Assembly: GCF_016461825.1 (NCBI RefSeq)
Contig: NZ_JAEMNU010000079.1
Coordinates: forward strand, 32,072 to 96,071
Length of the DNA: 64,000 nt
Source: Rugamonas violacea
GTDB taxonomy: Bacteria; Pseudomonadota; Gammaproteobacteria; Burkholderiales; Burkholderiaceae_D
Reading direction: 5' to 3'
This document shows positions 10,194 to 18,374 of this stretch, one piece after another (the first letter of the stretch is position 1; every line of letters begins with the position of its first letter). The notes beneath the pieces are model-generated. The model was given only the letters and a program-made list of their open reading frames with translations, was not told the origin of the DNA and did not search any database. Position numbers and translations under genes: made by a program.

Positions 10194-11168
10194 TTAGCTT
10201 TGGGGTGCCGCCGCGACGCCGACGATGCTGCGGTAGCGGCTGGGCGGCACGCCGACGCCGTCGCGGAAGCGGTGGCTGAAATGACTCAGGTCGGCGTAGC
10301 CGCAGGCGTCGGCCACCTGCTGCAGCGGCAGCTCGCCGCCCTTCAACAGCGCACGCGCACGGTCCAGCCGGCGCGCCGCGATCCACGCCGACGGCGGCAT
10401 GCCGAAGGAGATGCGGAACATGCGCGCCAGGTGGAACTCCGACAGATTGGCCTGCTGCGCCAGCATGCCCAGCGTGATGCCACTTCCCAGATTGTCCTCG
10501 ATGTAGTCGGCCAACCGGCGCCGCACCAACGGTGCCAGGCCGCCGCGCAGGCGGCCGTCCTGGCGCTTCTGCGCCGACTGCGACTGCAGCAGCTCGCTCA
10601 GCGTGGCGTGCGCCAGCTCGTTGGCGCGCAGCTGCTGGTCGGCGCCGTCCCAGGGCAGGCGCACCAGCGCCTCGCACAGGCGGTCGATGCGGCCGTCCTC
10701 GAAGTAGGTGCGGTCGGCCAGGGTCAGCTCGCGCGGCTCGCGGTCCAGCTCCACCACGGCGCGGCGGGTGAAGTGCTCCGGCATGAAGTACAGGTGCAGG
10801 AAGCGCAGCGGGCCGCGCACCATCCAGCTCGACTCGTGCCAGTCCGGCATGGTGCACAGCAGGCGCGGCGCGCCATACAGGCCGGGCCGCTCGCCGCGCG
10901 AAGTGTGGTAGCCGCCACCCATGTAGTAGGACAGCGTGTGGTGGCCGGGTTGCTTGTAGGTGGTCTGCGCCTCGCGCGTGTCACGCTGCCAGATCGCCAC
11001 CGCCAAGCCATCGCCCAGCACGGCGAAACGCTCCAGCGTCGCCTCGGTCGAGGCCATGGTGTTGAACACGGCGTGAGCCACCGCGCCCGCCGCGCCGGGC
11101 TGGCCGACGGGGCGGGCTGCCGCCGCCTTGGCGGTGGCGGCGGTAGTGAGGGAGGAGGCGCGTGGCAT
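10194..11168 (-). CDS. AraC-family transcriptional regulator
   Basis: This protein is 324 residues from MPRAS; an in-frame TTG lies 39 bases upstream, but the ATG is preferred. The C-terminal third holds two helix-turn-helix motifs typical of AraC/XylS (LGMLAQQANLSEFHLARMFRISFGMPPSAW and LQQVADACGYADLSHFSHRFRDGVGVPPSRYR). The N-terminal part contains a cupin-like sensor region with YKQPGHHTLSYYMGG. It is divergent from an EamA transporter gene about 210 bases away, which is its most obvious candidate target. The inducer is unknown. Confidence 0.85.
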   Translation of the reverse strand: MPRASSLTTAATAKAAAARPVGQPGAAGAVAHAVFNTMASTEATLERFAVLGDGLAVAIWQRDTREAQTTYKQPGHHTLSYYMGGGYHTSRGERPGLYGAPRLLCTMPDWHESSWMVRGPLRFLHLYFMPEHFTRRAVVELDREPRELTLADRTYFEDGRIDRLCEALVRLPWDGADQQLRANELAHATLSELLQSQSAQKRQDGRLRGGLAPLVRRRLADYIEDNLGSGITLGMLAQQANLSEFHLARMFRISFGMPPSAWIAARRLDRARALLKGGELPLQQVADACGYADLSHFSHRFRDGVGVPPSRYRSIVGVAAAPQS

Positions 11169-11380
11169 GGCTGGGCGAAGGGACAAGGGAATGGCCGCAA
11201 GTGGCAAAAAGATAAGGCCAAGTCTAGCATGACGCTAGCCGCCCCCGCCCGCGCCGGCGGCAAAAAGCGCAAGCCCAGACAAGTGCCGCGATACTGCGCA
11301 AGCCCAGACAACTGACACCCGCCGCAGCGTTCCACACTGGTCGCTCCGCTGTCATGCAGCCCGCCCAAGGTGTCAACCCA

Positions 11381-12280
11381 ATGAACGTTTTCCTCTACCT
11401 GCTCACCGTGCTAATCTGGGGCACCACCTGGATCGCCATCACCTTCCAGCTCGGCGTGGTGCCGGCCCCGGTGTCGATCGCCTACCGCTTCTGGCTCGCC
11501 AGCGCCATGCTGATGGCCTTCCTGCTGCTGCGCCGCCAACCCGTCTGGCCGCCGCGCCAGGCCTGGCGCTATCTGCTGGCGCAGGGCCTGTCCCTGTTCT
11601 GCTGTAACTTCCTGTGCTTCTACTACGCCAGCCAGTGGGTGCCCAGCGGCTTGGTCGCCGTGGTGTTCTCCACCGCGCCGCTGTGGAACGCCATCAACGG
11701 CCGGCTCTTTCTCGGCCGCGCCATCCGGCCGCAGGTGATGCTGGGCGCCCTGCTGGGATTGGCCGGCATCGTCCTGCTGTTCCTGCCGCAGATGCGCGGC
11801 CATTGGCACGACAGCGCCATGCTGCTCGGCCTGGCCCTGGCCCTGCTCGGCACGCTGTGCTTCTCCTGCGGGAATTTGCTGTCGAGCCGCATGCAGGCGC
11901 TCGGCCTGACGCCATGGCTGACCAACAGCTGGGCCATGCTGATCGGCGCCAGCATCCTCGGCGTCGCCGCGCTGGCGCTCGGCATGCCGTTCGCGCTGGC
12001 GCCGGACACGCGCTATCTGGCCTCGCTGCTGTACCTGGCGATGATCGGATCGGTGGTGGGATTCACTGCGTACTTGATATTGGTGGGACGGATCGGGCCG
12101 GACCGGGCGGCCTACTCGACGGTGCTGTTCCCCGTCGTCGCGCTGACCTTGTCGACCATCTACGAGGGCTACCACTGGACGGCGCCGGCCTTCGCCGGCC
12201 TGGGCCTGGTGTTGGCGGGGAACCTGCTGGCCTTCCTGCCGCTGGGCGGACGCGCCGCACTCAAACCGGCCACCGCCTGA
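11381..12280 (+). CDS. EamA/DMT-superfamily transporter
   Basis: This 299-residue inner-membrane protein has ten predicted membrane segments in two EamA halves. The first begins with LLTVLIWGTTWIAI, the classic DMT start. Members export amino acids or metabolites, and the substrate cannot be deduced. The start MNVFLY gives the usual family N-terminus; an in-frame ATG 27 bases earlier would add a polar leader. It is divergent from the AraC regulator and convergent with trmB. Confidence 0.85.
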   Translation: MNVFLYLLTVLIWGTTWIAITFQLGVVPAPVSIAYRFWLASAMLMAFLLLRRQPVWPPRQAWRYLLAQGLSLFCCNFLCFYYASQWVPSGLVAVVFSTAPLWNAINGRLFLGRAIRPQVMLGALLGLAGIVLLFLPQMRGHWHDSAMLLGLALALLGTLCFSCGNLLSSRMQALGLTPWLTNSWAMLIGASILGVAALALGMPFALAPDTRYLASLLYLAMIGSVVGFTAYLILVGRIGPDRAAYSTVLFPVVALTLSTIYEGYHWTAPAFAGLGLVLAGNLLAFLPLGGRAALKPATA

Positions 12281-12289
12281 CGCAGTGGT

Positions 12290-12312
12290 CACGCTGGCGG
12301 GGGGCCAGCGTG
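12290..12312. terminator. Hairpin between convergent EamA transporter and trmB genes
   Basis: A perfect 9-bp stem, CACGCTGGC / GCCAGCGTG (12290-12298 with 12304-12312), closes a GGGGG loop. It lies in the 40 bases between the two stop codons. No T run follows on either strand, so its role as a terminator is inferred from position. Confidence 0.5.
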
Positions 12313-12320
12313 GAGCAGGC

Positions 12321-13040
12321 TTACTTCTTGAGGAAGACCAAATCCCAGACGCCGTGGCCCAGCTTGATGCCACGGTTTTCGAACTTGGTCAGCGGACGGT
12401 AGGCCGGCTGCGGCGCGTAGCCCTCGACGCTGTTCCGCAGGCCGGCTTCGCCGCCCAGCACTTCCAGCATCTGCTCGGCGTACTCCTGCCAGTCGGTGGC
12501 GCAGTGCAGATAGCCGCCCGGCGCCAGCTTCTCGGTCAGCAGCTTGACCAGCGGCGGCTGGATCAGCCGCCGCTTGTTGTGGCGCGCCTTGTGCCACGGG
12601 TCGGGGAAGTAGATGTGCACGCCGTCCAGCGAAGCGTCCGGGATCATGTTGTTCAACACCTCGACGGCGTCGTGCTGGATCAGGCGCAGGTTGCTGATGT
12701 CCTGCTCGCCGATCTGCTTGAGCAGGCTGCCCACACCCGGCGTGTGCACCTCGACGCCGATGAAGTCCTTCTCCGGCATCGCCTTGGCGATGTGCGAAGT
12801 GGTCGCGCCCATGCCGAAGCCGATCTCGAAGATCACCGGCGCCTTGCGGCCGAAGGCCAGCTCGTAGTCGAGCGGCGCCTTCACGTAAGGCAGCATGAAC
12901 TTCGGCCCCAGCTCCTCCAGCGCGCGCGCCTGGGCGATCGACAGACGGCCGGCGCGCGTGACGAAGCTGCGGATGCGGTGTTCGCTCGGGTCGTATAACA
13001 TCGGCCGCGCTGGGCCGTTGGCAGGGGTATCAGAAGACAT
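12321..13040 (-). CDS. trmB: tRNA (guanine-N7-)-methyltransferase
   Basis: This 239-residue SAM-dependent enzyme forms m7G46 in the tRNA variable loop. The SAM-binding motif is visible in [17 protein letters not shown], the family signature [11 protein letters not shown] follows, and [16 protein letters not shown] is the hallmark TrmB substrate motif. The length is normal. A consensus -10 box lies just upstream. Confidence 0.95.
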   Translation of the reverse strand: MSSDTPANGPARPMLYDPSEHRIRSFVTRAGRLSIAQARALEELGPKFMLPYVKAPLDYELAFGRKAPVIFEIGFGMGATTSHIAKAMPEKDFIGVEVHTPGVGSLLKQIGEQDISNLRLIQHDAVEVLNNMIPDASLDGVHIYFPDPWHKARHNKRRLIQPPLVKLLTEKLAPGGYLHCATDWQEYAEQMLEVLGGEAGLRNSVEGYAPQPAYRPLTKFENRGIKLGHGVWDLVFLKK

Positions 13041-13072
13041 GGGAATATGAGGGGAAACAGACTTGGGACGCT

Positions 13073-13078
13073 ATTATA
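13073..13078 (-). promoter_or_regulatory. Likely -10 box for trmB
   Basis: On the minus strand the six bases read TATAAT, about 33 bases upstream of the trmB ATG. I cannot identify a good -35 hexamer at 16-18 bases. Confidence 0.35.
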
Positions 13079-13151
13079 CGTTATGCCGTTTTGCCCGGCC
13101 CGGGCGGCCACTTGCGCTAAGATAGCGTCCTTTCGACCTAGCGGACCTGCC

Positions 13152-13658
13152 ATGACCCACCTGATTTCCCTCGCCATCATCGTGCTGACCGGACTGGCGG
13201 TGTACGCGATCGTCAGGAGCGGCCCGGCGCGGCCGGCCGCGCCGCCGCCGCGCGCCGGCGGCCCCTACCTGCCGGCCCTGCCCGACACCGCGCCGGCGCG
13301 GCACTGGTCCGACGGCCGCCGTTTCCTGGTCGAGGTGAGCAGCGAATCGCGCTACCAGGCGACCATCGGCGAACTGGCCGGCGAACACGGCACGCAGGCC
13401 GCCAACGCGCCCCACCAGGCGGTGCTGCTGCCGGACGATCACAACCACTACGAGGACAAGGCGGTGGCGGTGTTCCTGGCCGGCCGCATGGTCGGCTATC
13501 TGGCGCCCAAGGACGCGCTGCGCTTCCGCCAGCGCCTGGCCGCCGCCGAGTTGAGCGGCCAGCCGACCAGCTGCGACGCCATGGTGCGCGGCGGCGGCGA
13601 CTGGCAGGGCAAGCGGCTGGCGTATGTGGTGGTGCTGGATGTGGAGCCGTTCGAATAA
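13152..13658 (+). CDS. Membrane-anchored HIRAN-like domain protein
   Basis: This 168-residue protein has an N-terminal membrane segment (LISLAIIVLTGLAVYAIV) and a Pro/Ala linker. A C-terminal region reads NHYEDKAVAVFLAGRMVGYLAPKDALRFRQRL, which resembles the HIRAN domain pattern (N-x2-D-x-AV-V ... VGYL). HIRAN domains bind DNA ends in eukaryotic helicases, and the function of stand-alone bacterial forms is unclear. The gene is divergent from trmB. The start MTHL is the first Met before the membrane segment. Confidence 0.55.
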   Translation: MTHLISLAIIVLTGLAVYAIVRSGPARPAAPPPRAGGPYLPALPDTAPARHWSDGRRFLVEVSSESRYQATIGELAGEHGTQAANAPHQAVLLPDDHNHYEDKAVAVFLAGRMVGYLAPKDALRFRQRLAAAELSGQPTSCDAMVRGGGDWQGKRLAYVVVLDVEPFE

Positions 13659-13679
13659 TCGCAAAAAAGTCACCCACCG

Positions 13680-13685
13680 TATAAT
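13680..13685 (+). promoter_or_regulatory. Consensus -10 box of the toxin-antitoxin locus
   Basis: TATAAT lies 36 bases upstream of the antitoxin ATG. The expected -35 position (around 13657) reads AATCGC, a poor match. Confidence 0.4.
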
Positions 13686-13721
13686 GGGGCGACACCCGCT
13701 CCTACCTCCGCGAGGCGCATC

Positions 13722-14012
13722 ATGACAGCCGCATCAACGAAACCCATCGGTATCCAAATCGACCAGGAAACGCACGACCGCGTCAAGCGCTTGGCTCAAT
13801 TACGCCAGCGCACGCCGCACTGCTTGTTACAAGAAGCGATCGCTCAATACCTCGATCGTGAGGAGCGGCGCGAAGCGGTGCGACAGCAGGCGGTCGGCGC
13901 CTGGACGGAATATCAAACGAGCGGCATGCATGTCGACGCAAGCGAGGTGACGGCGTGGCTTGAAACCTGGGGCGAGGAGAATGAACTGCCCGCCCCGACA
14001 TGTCACAAATAA
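13722..14012 (+). CDS. Ribbon-helix-helix antitoxin (CopG/ParD type)
   Basis: This 96-residue protein has an N-terminal RHH pattern: the beta strand KPIGIQIDQETHDRVKRLA, then LRQRTPHCLLQEAIAQYLD. The acidic C-terminal tail (EVTAWLETWGEENELP) would wrap a ParE-family toxin. The toxin frame starts 13 bases before this gene ends, the usual parD-parE overlap. The antitoxin is intact although the toxin is frameshifted. Confidence 0.8.
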   Translation: MTAASTKPIGIQIDQETHDRVKRLAQLRQRTPHCLLQEAIAQYLDREERREAVRQQAVGAWTEYQTSGMHVDASEVTAWLETWGEENELPAPTCHK

Positions 14013-14288
14013 GATTTGCACCCGCCGCCCTGCGCGATCTTGAGCGGCTGCGCGAATTTCTGCGTGTGAAAAATCCAGCGGCGGCAAAGCGCGGCGGCCG
14101 CCATCATCAAAGCGATCCACCTACTCGGCCAGCAGCCACAAATCGGCAGGCCAGTGAAGGAAATGGGCAGCGCATACCGGGAACTCGCCATCGAATTCGG
14201 CGGCACCGGCTACATTGCCCTGTATCGCTATGAAGATGACCACGTCACGGTACTCTCGCTGCGCCATCAAAAGGAAGCCGGATACTGA
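14000..14288 (+). pseudogene. ParE/RelE-family toxin gene broken by a frameshift
   Basis: The first 30 codons encode a ParE-like start (SQIRFAPAALRDLERLREFL). After about base 14090 the frame loses homology. Reading on from 14091, one base later, restores AAAAIIKAIHLLGQQPQIGRP... and ends in LYRYEDDHVTVLSLRHQKEAGY at 14288. That is the complete conserved ParE core and tail. The shift falls in a GCG/GCC-rich run, so a one-base insertion (or two-base loss) by slippage is plausible. Programmed frameshifting or a sequencing error are alternatives. Confidence 0.75.
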
Positions 14289-14318
14289 GCTGCTAACGGT
14301 CTACCGCGCCGGGCGTGC

Positions 14319-14368
14319 TAACTCTTTGATTTGATTGGAGCGGGTGAAGGGAATCGAACCCTCGTCGT
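14319..14368. repeat. Left attachment-site repeat (att)
   Basis: This 50-bp sequence is identical to 18066-18115. Bases 14336-14368 duplicate the last 33 bases of tRNA-Gly, including the T arm and acceptor end. No 5' half of a tRNA follows, so it is not a functional gene. Confidence 0.9.
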
Positions 14369-14373
14369 TACCG

Positions 14374-14889
14374 ATGCGATGTACGCCGCTGTGTACGCAC
14401 AGGCCAGTGCGCCCCTGCGCAATGGATCTCGCCTACCTCACTGGACAGCGGCCCGCTGATACGCTGCGGATGACCGAGCACGACATCATCGAAGGACACC
14501 TCATCGTTACCCAGGCAAAAACGCAGCAGCCTCTGCGGATCGTCATCGCCGGCAAGCTCGCCGAGCTTGTCGAGCGCATCCGCGCGAGGAAGGCGACACA
14601 CAAGATCGTTACCGGCGCACTGTTGACGAACACGAACGGAAAGCGATTGACGGCGCCGGTGCTGCGCAACCACTTCGACGCGGCCCGCAAGGCTGCTGTC
14701 AAGGCGGCGCCATCGTTGAAGGAGGCGATAGAGGGATTCCACTTTTACGACCTACGCGCCAAGGCCGCGGACGACACGAGCGATTTGCGCGGCGATCAGG
14801 CGGCGAGCGATCTTCTGGGTCACGACAGCGTCAAGACGACGCAACGCCATTATTTGAGACGTGGCAAGAAGGTAGCGCCCACAAAATAA
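14374..14889 (+). pseudogene. Truncated tyrosine-recombinase integrase
   Basis: Only the catalytic domain remains. It shows the first Arg region (LAYLTGQRPADTLRM), the box-II region FYDLRAK, LLGHDSVKTTQ and the nucleophile Tyr in RHYLRR. The N-terminal arm-binding and core-binding domains are missing. The usual H of the H-x-x-R motif is Tyr here. The open frame runs back into the att repeat, so the first ATG here is only nominal. It probably no longer catalyses integration. Confidence 0.75.
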
Positions 14890-14950
14890 CATAGGGCAAG
14901 TTCAGCAGTCTTGCAATGCTATTGTAGAATCATGAACATGGGAGATATAC

Positions 14951-15982
14951 ATGCAAATCGAAGCAATTGACTTATTTTGTGGCGCAGGCGGGTTGAGCTA
15001 CGGCCTAAAGAAGGCAGGCATCAAGGTCAAAGGTGGTGTTGATTTTGATGCACACTGTAAGTACCCGTTCGAAAAGAACATCAAGGGCCAGTTTATCCTC
15101 GCTGACATCACTACCGTGACCGCAGCGGACTTGGAAAGAATGTACACTCCGGGCGCATTGCGCCTCTTGGCTGGCTGCGCACCATGCCAGCCATTTTCCA
15201 CATTGGCTCACGGCAAGGACAATAGCGAAGACGCAAAATGGTCGTTACTTGACGAGTTTTCGCGGCTGATCCGAGAAATTCATCCAGAGTTCGTTTCCAT
15301 GGAGAATGTACCCCGCGTCGCGAACCATCAGCCATTTAGGGACTTCATCACGACACTGGCAGAGCTGGGCTACCACGTTGACTGGCGCCGTATCCGGTGT
15401 GCAGATTTTGGCGTGCCGCAAGAGCGTCGACGTTTTGTACTGGTAGCTTCTCGTTTGGGCGAAATCAAACTGCCGAATTCAAAGCAAAAAGAAATTGATG
15501 TTCGTAAGGCAATAGGTCACCTGCCAAAATTGAAGGCCGGAGAAGCTGATGCGGAAGATCCGTTGCATAAGGCTCGCGCCCTCAACGAAATTAATCTAAA
15601 GCGGATTCAAGCCTCGACGCAGGGGGGCACTTGGATGGATTGGCCAGAAGAATTGAGGGCGAAATGCCACTCTACAAAGAGCGGCGCTTCTTTTAAGAGT
15701 GTATATGCGCGGATGAGCTGGGACAAACCTGCTCCAACCATAACTACGCAATGCTTCAACTTCGGAACGGGTCGCTTTGGCCATCCTGAACAGAATCGAG
15801 GAATCACCTTGCGCGAAGCTGCTATTTTGCAGTCTTTTCCAGATAAATATGAATTTATTGAACCCGGTCGCGATGTTCCGTTTAGTATTGTCGGTCGCTT
15901 AATAGGTAATGCAGTACCTCCAAAGCTAGGCCAAATGGTTGGCAACGTCTTTAAAGAACATATAAATATAATAGGAGTATGA
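14951..15982 (+). CDS. DNA (cytosine-5)-methyltransferase
   Basis: This 343-residue protein methylates cytosine C5 in a DNA target that cannot be read from sequence. The motifs come in the standard order: I (DLFCGAGGLSYG, residues 7-18), IV (PCQPFS, catalytic C79), VI (MENV, E118), VIII (QERRR, 157-161) and X (GRLIGNAVPPKLG). The target-recognition region lies between VIII and X. It starts after a GGGAGA ribosome-binding site. Its stop overlaps the next gene by four bases, so the two are coupled. Base composition is unlike the host. It probably protects the chromosome from the partner nuclease. Confidence 0.92.
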   Translation: MQIEAIDLFCGAGGLSYGLKKAGIKVKGGVDFDAHCKYPFEKNIKGQFILADITTVTAADLERMYTPGALRLLAGCAPCQPFSTLAHGKDNSEDAKWSLLDEFSRLIREIHPEFVSMENVPRVANHQPFRDFITTLAELGYHVDWRRIRCADFGVPQERRRFVLVASRLGEIKLPNSKQKEIDVRKAIGHLPKLKAGEADAEDPLHKARALNEINLKRIQASTQGGTWMDWPEELRAKCHSTKSGASFKSVYARMSWDKPAPTITTQCFNFGTGRFGHPEQNRGITLREAAILQSFPDKYEFIEPGRDVPFSIVGRLIGNAVPPKLGQMVGNVFKEHINIIGV

Positions 15983-17991
15983 CTGTGGCTGAACTTAAAT
16001 TCCGCATTGAACTTAATGTCTTAAACCATCTTGGAATTGGACTGTATAGTTCGACCCCAGCAGTTGTTACGGAAATAATATCCAATGCTTGGGATGCGGA
16101 TGCAAAGGAAGTCAAAATTAAGCTCGAACCAGACAATGACATCATTGAAGTTGAGGATGATGGGCATGGTATGTCTGAAGCTGACGTTATCAACAAGTTT
16201 TTAAAAGTGGGTTATAGCCGCCGTACTCGAGAACCAAACGGCCCAATGAGTCGCAGCAATAATCGCCGCGTAATGGGTCGCAAGGGAATCGGTAAACTCG
16301 CCATGTTTTCCTTAGCAAACACCATCCAGGTTGTAACCAAGGCCGCAGATAGCCCAGCGGTTGCGTTCAAAATTGATGTTGCAAGGCTGAAGGCGCTGGC
16401 GAGCGGCACCGAAGAAGTGCTGGACTATCCAGTTGAGACTATCGCGGTTCCCGCAGACTTTCTCTATGCGCACGGAACTCGCATAACACTCACTCAGCTG
16501 AACAGTCGAATCAATAAAACTGAGGCGTTTTTACGCCCTAGACTTGTGAGACGATTTGGCGTTTTTGACGATCAATTTAAGGTGCACCTCAATGGCACGG
16601 TGATTGTACGTGGAGATGCTAACTTCTATCCCGACGTGCAGTTCCTATGGTATTTCGACACCACGATGAAAGATATCGTGTCGGCACTCGCAACGAACAT
16701 CGCAGAAGGCCCAGGGCCAGATGGCAAGCCGGCAAAATATATGCAACCGATCACTTCGCTGATTCCGTCTGACATCCCGGATCTCACGCTTCGAGGTTTT
16801 ATTGCGACTGTTGACACACCGTCGAAGCTTGGAAGGGGCGATGAGAGTCTGAACAGGATCTCTATATTCGCCAACGGTCGACTTTTTCAAGAAGACATAT
16901 TGGCAGAGCTGGGCGACGCACGATATTTCAATAGCTATATTGTCGGGGAAGTCTACGCTGACTTTTTGGACAACGACGGAATTGACAGGGCCACAGCCAG
17001 CAGAGAATCCATTAAGCACGATGATGAGCGATTCCAAGCATTACGGGTTCATCTGAGCAACTCGTTAAGGCAAATTCGTGACCAGTGGGATGAATGGCGT
17101 CGTGCATTGGGATATGTCAAGACAGATTCCCCTAATCCAGCTGTCATTGCTTGGATTGACTCCTTCCGCGATCCTCGCGATAGGAGCGCTGCAAACCGAA
17201 TAATGACGTCAATCGGCAATCTAGTTGTCTCTAATGATGATACGAAGAACGCCGAAGCGAAGAAAATGCTCTACAAGAGCGCGATCGTAGGGTTCGAGAA
17301 ACTGCGCAGCCGTCATCAACTAGATGCATTAGAAAAAATTACTGACGTCCTTAGTCCTGAGTTTCAGGCAATATTTAGCAGTTTAGATGATATCGAGGAA
17401 AGCTATTATCTCGACATAACTCGGCAACGGCTGGAAATCATCCGAAAATTTTCTGAAGAAATCGTTGATGAAGGCAAGCTAGAAAAAGTTGCCCACCGCT
17501 ATCTTTTTGATCACCTGTGGTTGCTTGATCCGTCTTGGGATCGAGTCTCTGGTTCTGAGGAGATGGAGCGCACCATGACTACAGAATTAAAGAAAGCTTG
17601 CCCAGACACACTGGTTGGCGCTCGCTTGGATATCGCGTACAGAACAACCAGTGGCCGCCATGTAATCATCGAACTGAAGCGTCCAGGCCTGACTGTCCGT
17701 GCTGATGAATTGGAGACACAAGGACGAAAGTATGTCGAGGCGATGGAGCAGTTCTACAGAGACCATCCGGACTTCATGAAGTACGGCGGCAGAGTACCGC
17801 CGATCGATGTATTTTTCTTAATTTCTACAAATCCGCCAATGTCCGAACGACAGCTTCAGGCTTTCGCCCTGTACAACATGAAAGTGCTGACCTACAAAGG
17901 CTTGATTGACTCAGCCAGAGCTACATATCAGAACTACTTCGATGTAAAAGCACAGGTTGGGAAGATTGAAGCAGTTCTCTCGGCGATCTAA
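15979..17991 (+). CDS. GHKL (MORC/MutL-type) ATPase fused to a PD-(D/E)XK-like nuclease
   Basis: This 670-residue protein begins with a GHKL ATP-binding domain. The N box is E32-x3-N36-x2-D39 (TEIISNAWDA), the G1 box is D61-G-H-G64-M, and the G2 box is G100-R-K-G-I-G-K106. A middle region follows, of the S5/transducer kind by position. The C-terminus has D551-x13-E565-L-K567 (LDIAY...IIELKRP), the PD-(D/E)XK nuclease pattern. The four-base ATGA overlap with the C5 methyltransferase gene suggests a restriction partner. MutL/MORC-type GHKL proteins in restriction-modification loci have been described computationally, but the exact activity is inference. Confidence 0.75.
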   Translation: MTVAELKFRIELNVLNHLGIGLYSSTPAVVTEIISNAWDADAKEVKIKLEPDNDIIEVEDDGHGMSEADVINKFLKVGYSRRTREPNGPMSRSNNRRVMGRKGIGKLAMFSLANTIQVVTKAADSPAVAFKIDVARLKALASGTEEVLDYPVETIAVPADFLYAHGTRITLTQLNSRINKTEAFLRPRLVRRFGVFDDQFKVHLNGTVIVRGDANFYPDVQFLWYFDTTMKDIVSALATNIAEGPGPDGKPAKYMQPITSLIPSDIPDLTLRGFIATVDTPSKLGRGDESLNRISIFANGRLFQEDILAELGDARYFNSYIVGEVYADFLDNDGIDRATASRESIKHDDERFQALRVHLSNSLRQIRDQWDEWRRALGYVKTDSPNPAVIAWIDSFRDPRDRSAANRIMTSIGNLVVSNDDTKNAEAKKMLYKSAIVGFEKLRSRHQLDALEKITDVLSPEFQAIFSSLDDIEESYYLDITRQRLEIIRKFSEEIVDEGKLEKVAHRYLFDHLWLLDPSWDRVSGSEEMERTMTTELKKACPDTLVGARLDIAYRTTSGRHVIIELKRPGLTVRADELETQGRKYVEAMEQFYRDHPDFMKYGGRVPPIDVFFLISTNPPMSERQLQAFALYNMKVLTYKGLIDSARATYQNYFDVKAQVGKIEAVLSAI

Positions 17992-18020
17992 TTTGCACTT
18001 TTAATAAGTGGTCTTTGTGG

Positions 18021-18052
18021 AGCGCTGCCGACTTTGTTGAGCAGCGCTTTTT
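18021..18052 (+). terminator. Rho-independent terminator of the methyltransferase-nuclease operon
   Basis: An 8-bp stem, AGCGCTGC / GCAGCGCT (18021-18028 with 18041-18048), is followed by a T run. It lies 30 bases after the nuclease stop and just before the right att repeat. Confidence 0.85.
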
Positions 18053-18065
18053 CATATCCGCTACA

Positions 18066-18115
18066 TAACTCTTTGATTTGATTGGAGCGGGTGAAGGGAA
18101 TCGAACCCTCGTCGT
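18066..18115. repeat. Right attachment-site repeat (att) in tRNA-Gly
   Basis: This repeat is identical over 50 bp to 14319-14368. It covers the last 33 bases of the tRNA gene plus 17 bases downstream of its 3' end. Confidence 0.9.
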
Positions 18116-18156
18116 AAGCTTGGGAAGCTTCTGCTCTACCATTGAGCTACACCCGC
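18083..18156 (-). tRNA. tRNA-Gly (anticodon CCC)
   Basis: Read on the minus strand, the gene runs GCGGGTG ... CACCCGCTCCA, with a perfect 7-bp acceptor stem and an encoded CCA end. The D arm (AGCTCAATGGTAGAGC), anticodon loop TTCCCAA and T arm (AGGGTTCGATTCCCT) are standard. U33 is followed by CCC as the anticodon. The 3' end faces the inserted island, which left the gene intact. Confidence 0.95.
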
Positions 18157-18165
18157 GTGCCTCGC

Positions 18166-18195
18166 ATTCTACGCGGATTTGCACGTTGTTGACAA
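18166..18195 (-). promoter_or_regulatory. Promoter of tRNA-Gly
   Basis: On the minus strand TTGTCA (18195-18190) and TAGAAT (18171-18166) are spaced by 18 bases and end ten bases before the tRNA. The -35 lies within a perfect palindrome, ACGTTGT-TG-ACAACGT (18183-18198). Confidence 0.65.
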
Positions 18196-18374
18196 CGTTG
18201 CAAAGCGGTTGCGGTGATCGAAAACGTGATACCTTCGTCCGTCCTCCATGGGTGGCGATAGTGGCAGGCCCACAAGGCTCGCTGCTTACGGTATGGCATA
18301 CAACTACCAGAGTTGGCCGCTATCCGGACGCCATGCCCTTAATCATACTGGTGCATGCCAGACTAGGAAAAAAT

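Larger units (their letters stand above)
14319..18115. mobile_element. tRNA-Gly-integrated island with restriction-modification-like genes
   Basis: Exact 50-bp direct repeats (14319-14368 and 18066-18115) bound the region. The right copy includes the 3' part of an intact tRNA-Gly gene. The left copy is the displaced tRNA end. Inside are an N-terminally truncated tyrosine integrase, a C5 DNA methyltransferase and a GHKL-nuclease gene, then a terminator. The methyltransferase and nuclease genes are clearly poorer in GC than the neighbouring chromosome. All this fits integration of a small element at a tRNA 3' end. Confidence 0.9.

Noticed and set aside
14336..14368. Possible second tRNA-Gly
   Set aside because: Only the T arm and acceptor 3' side are present. 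It is an att-site duplication, not a gene.
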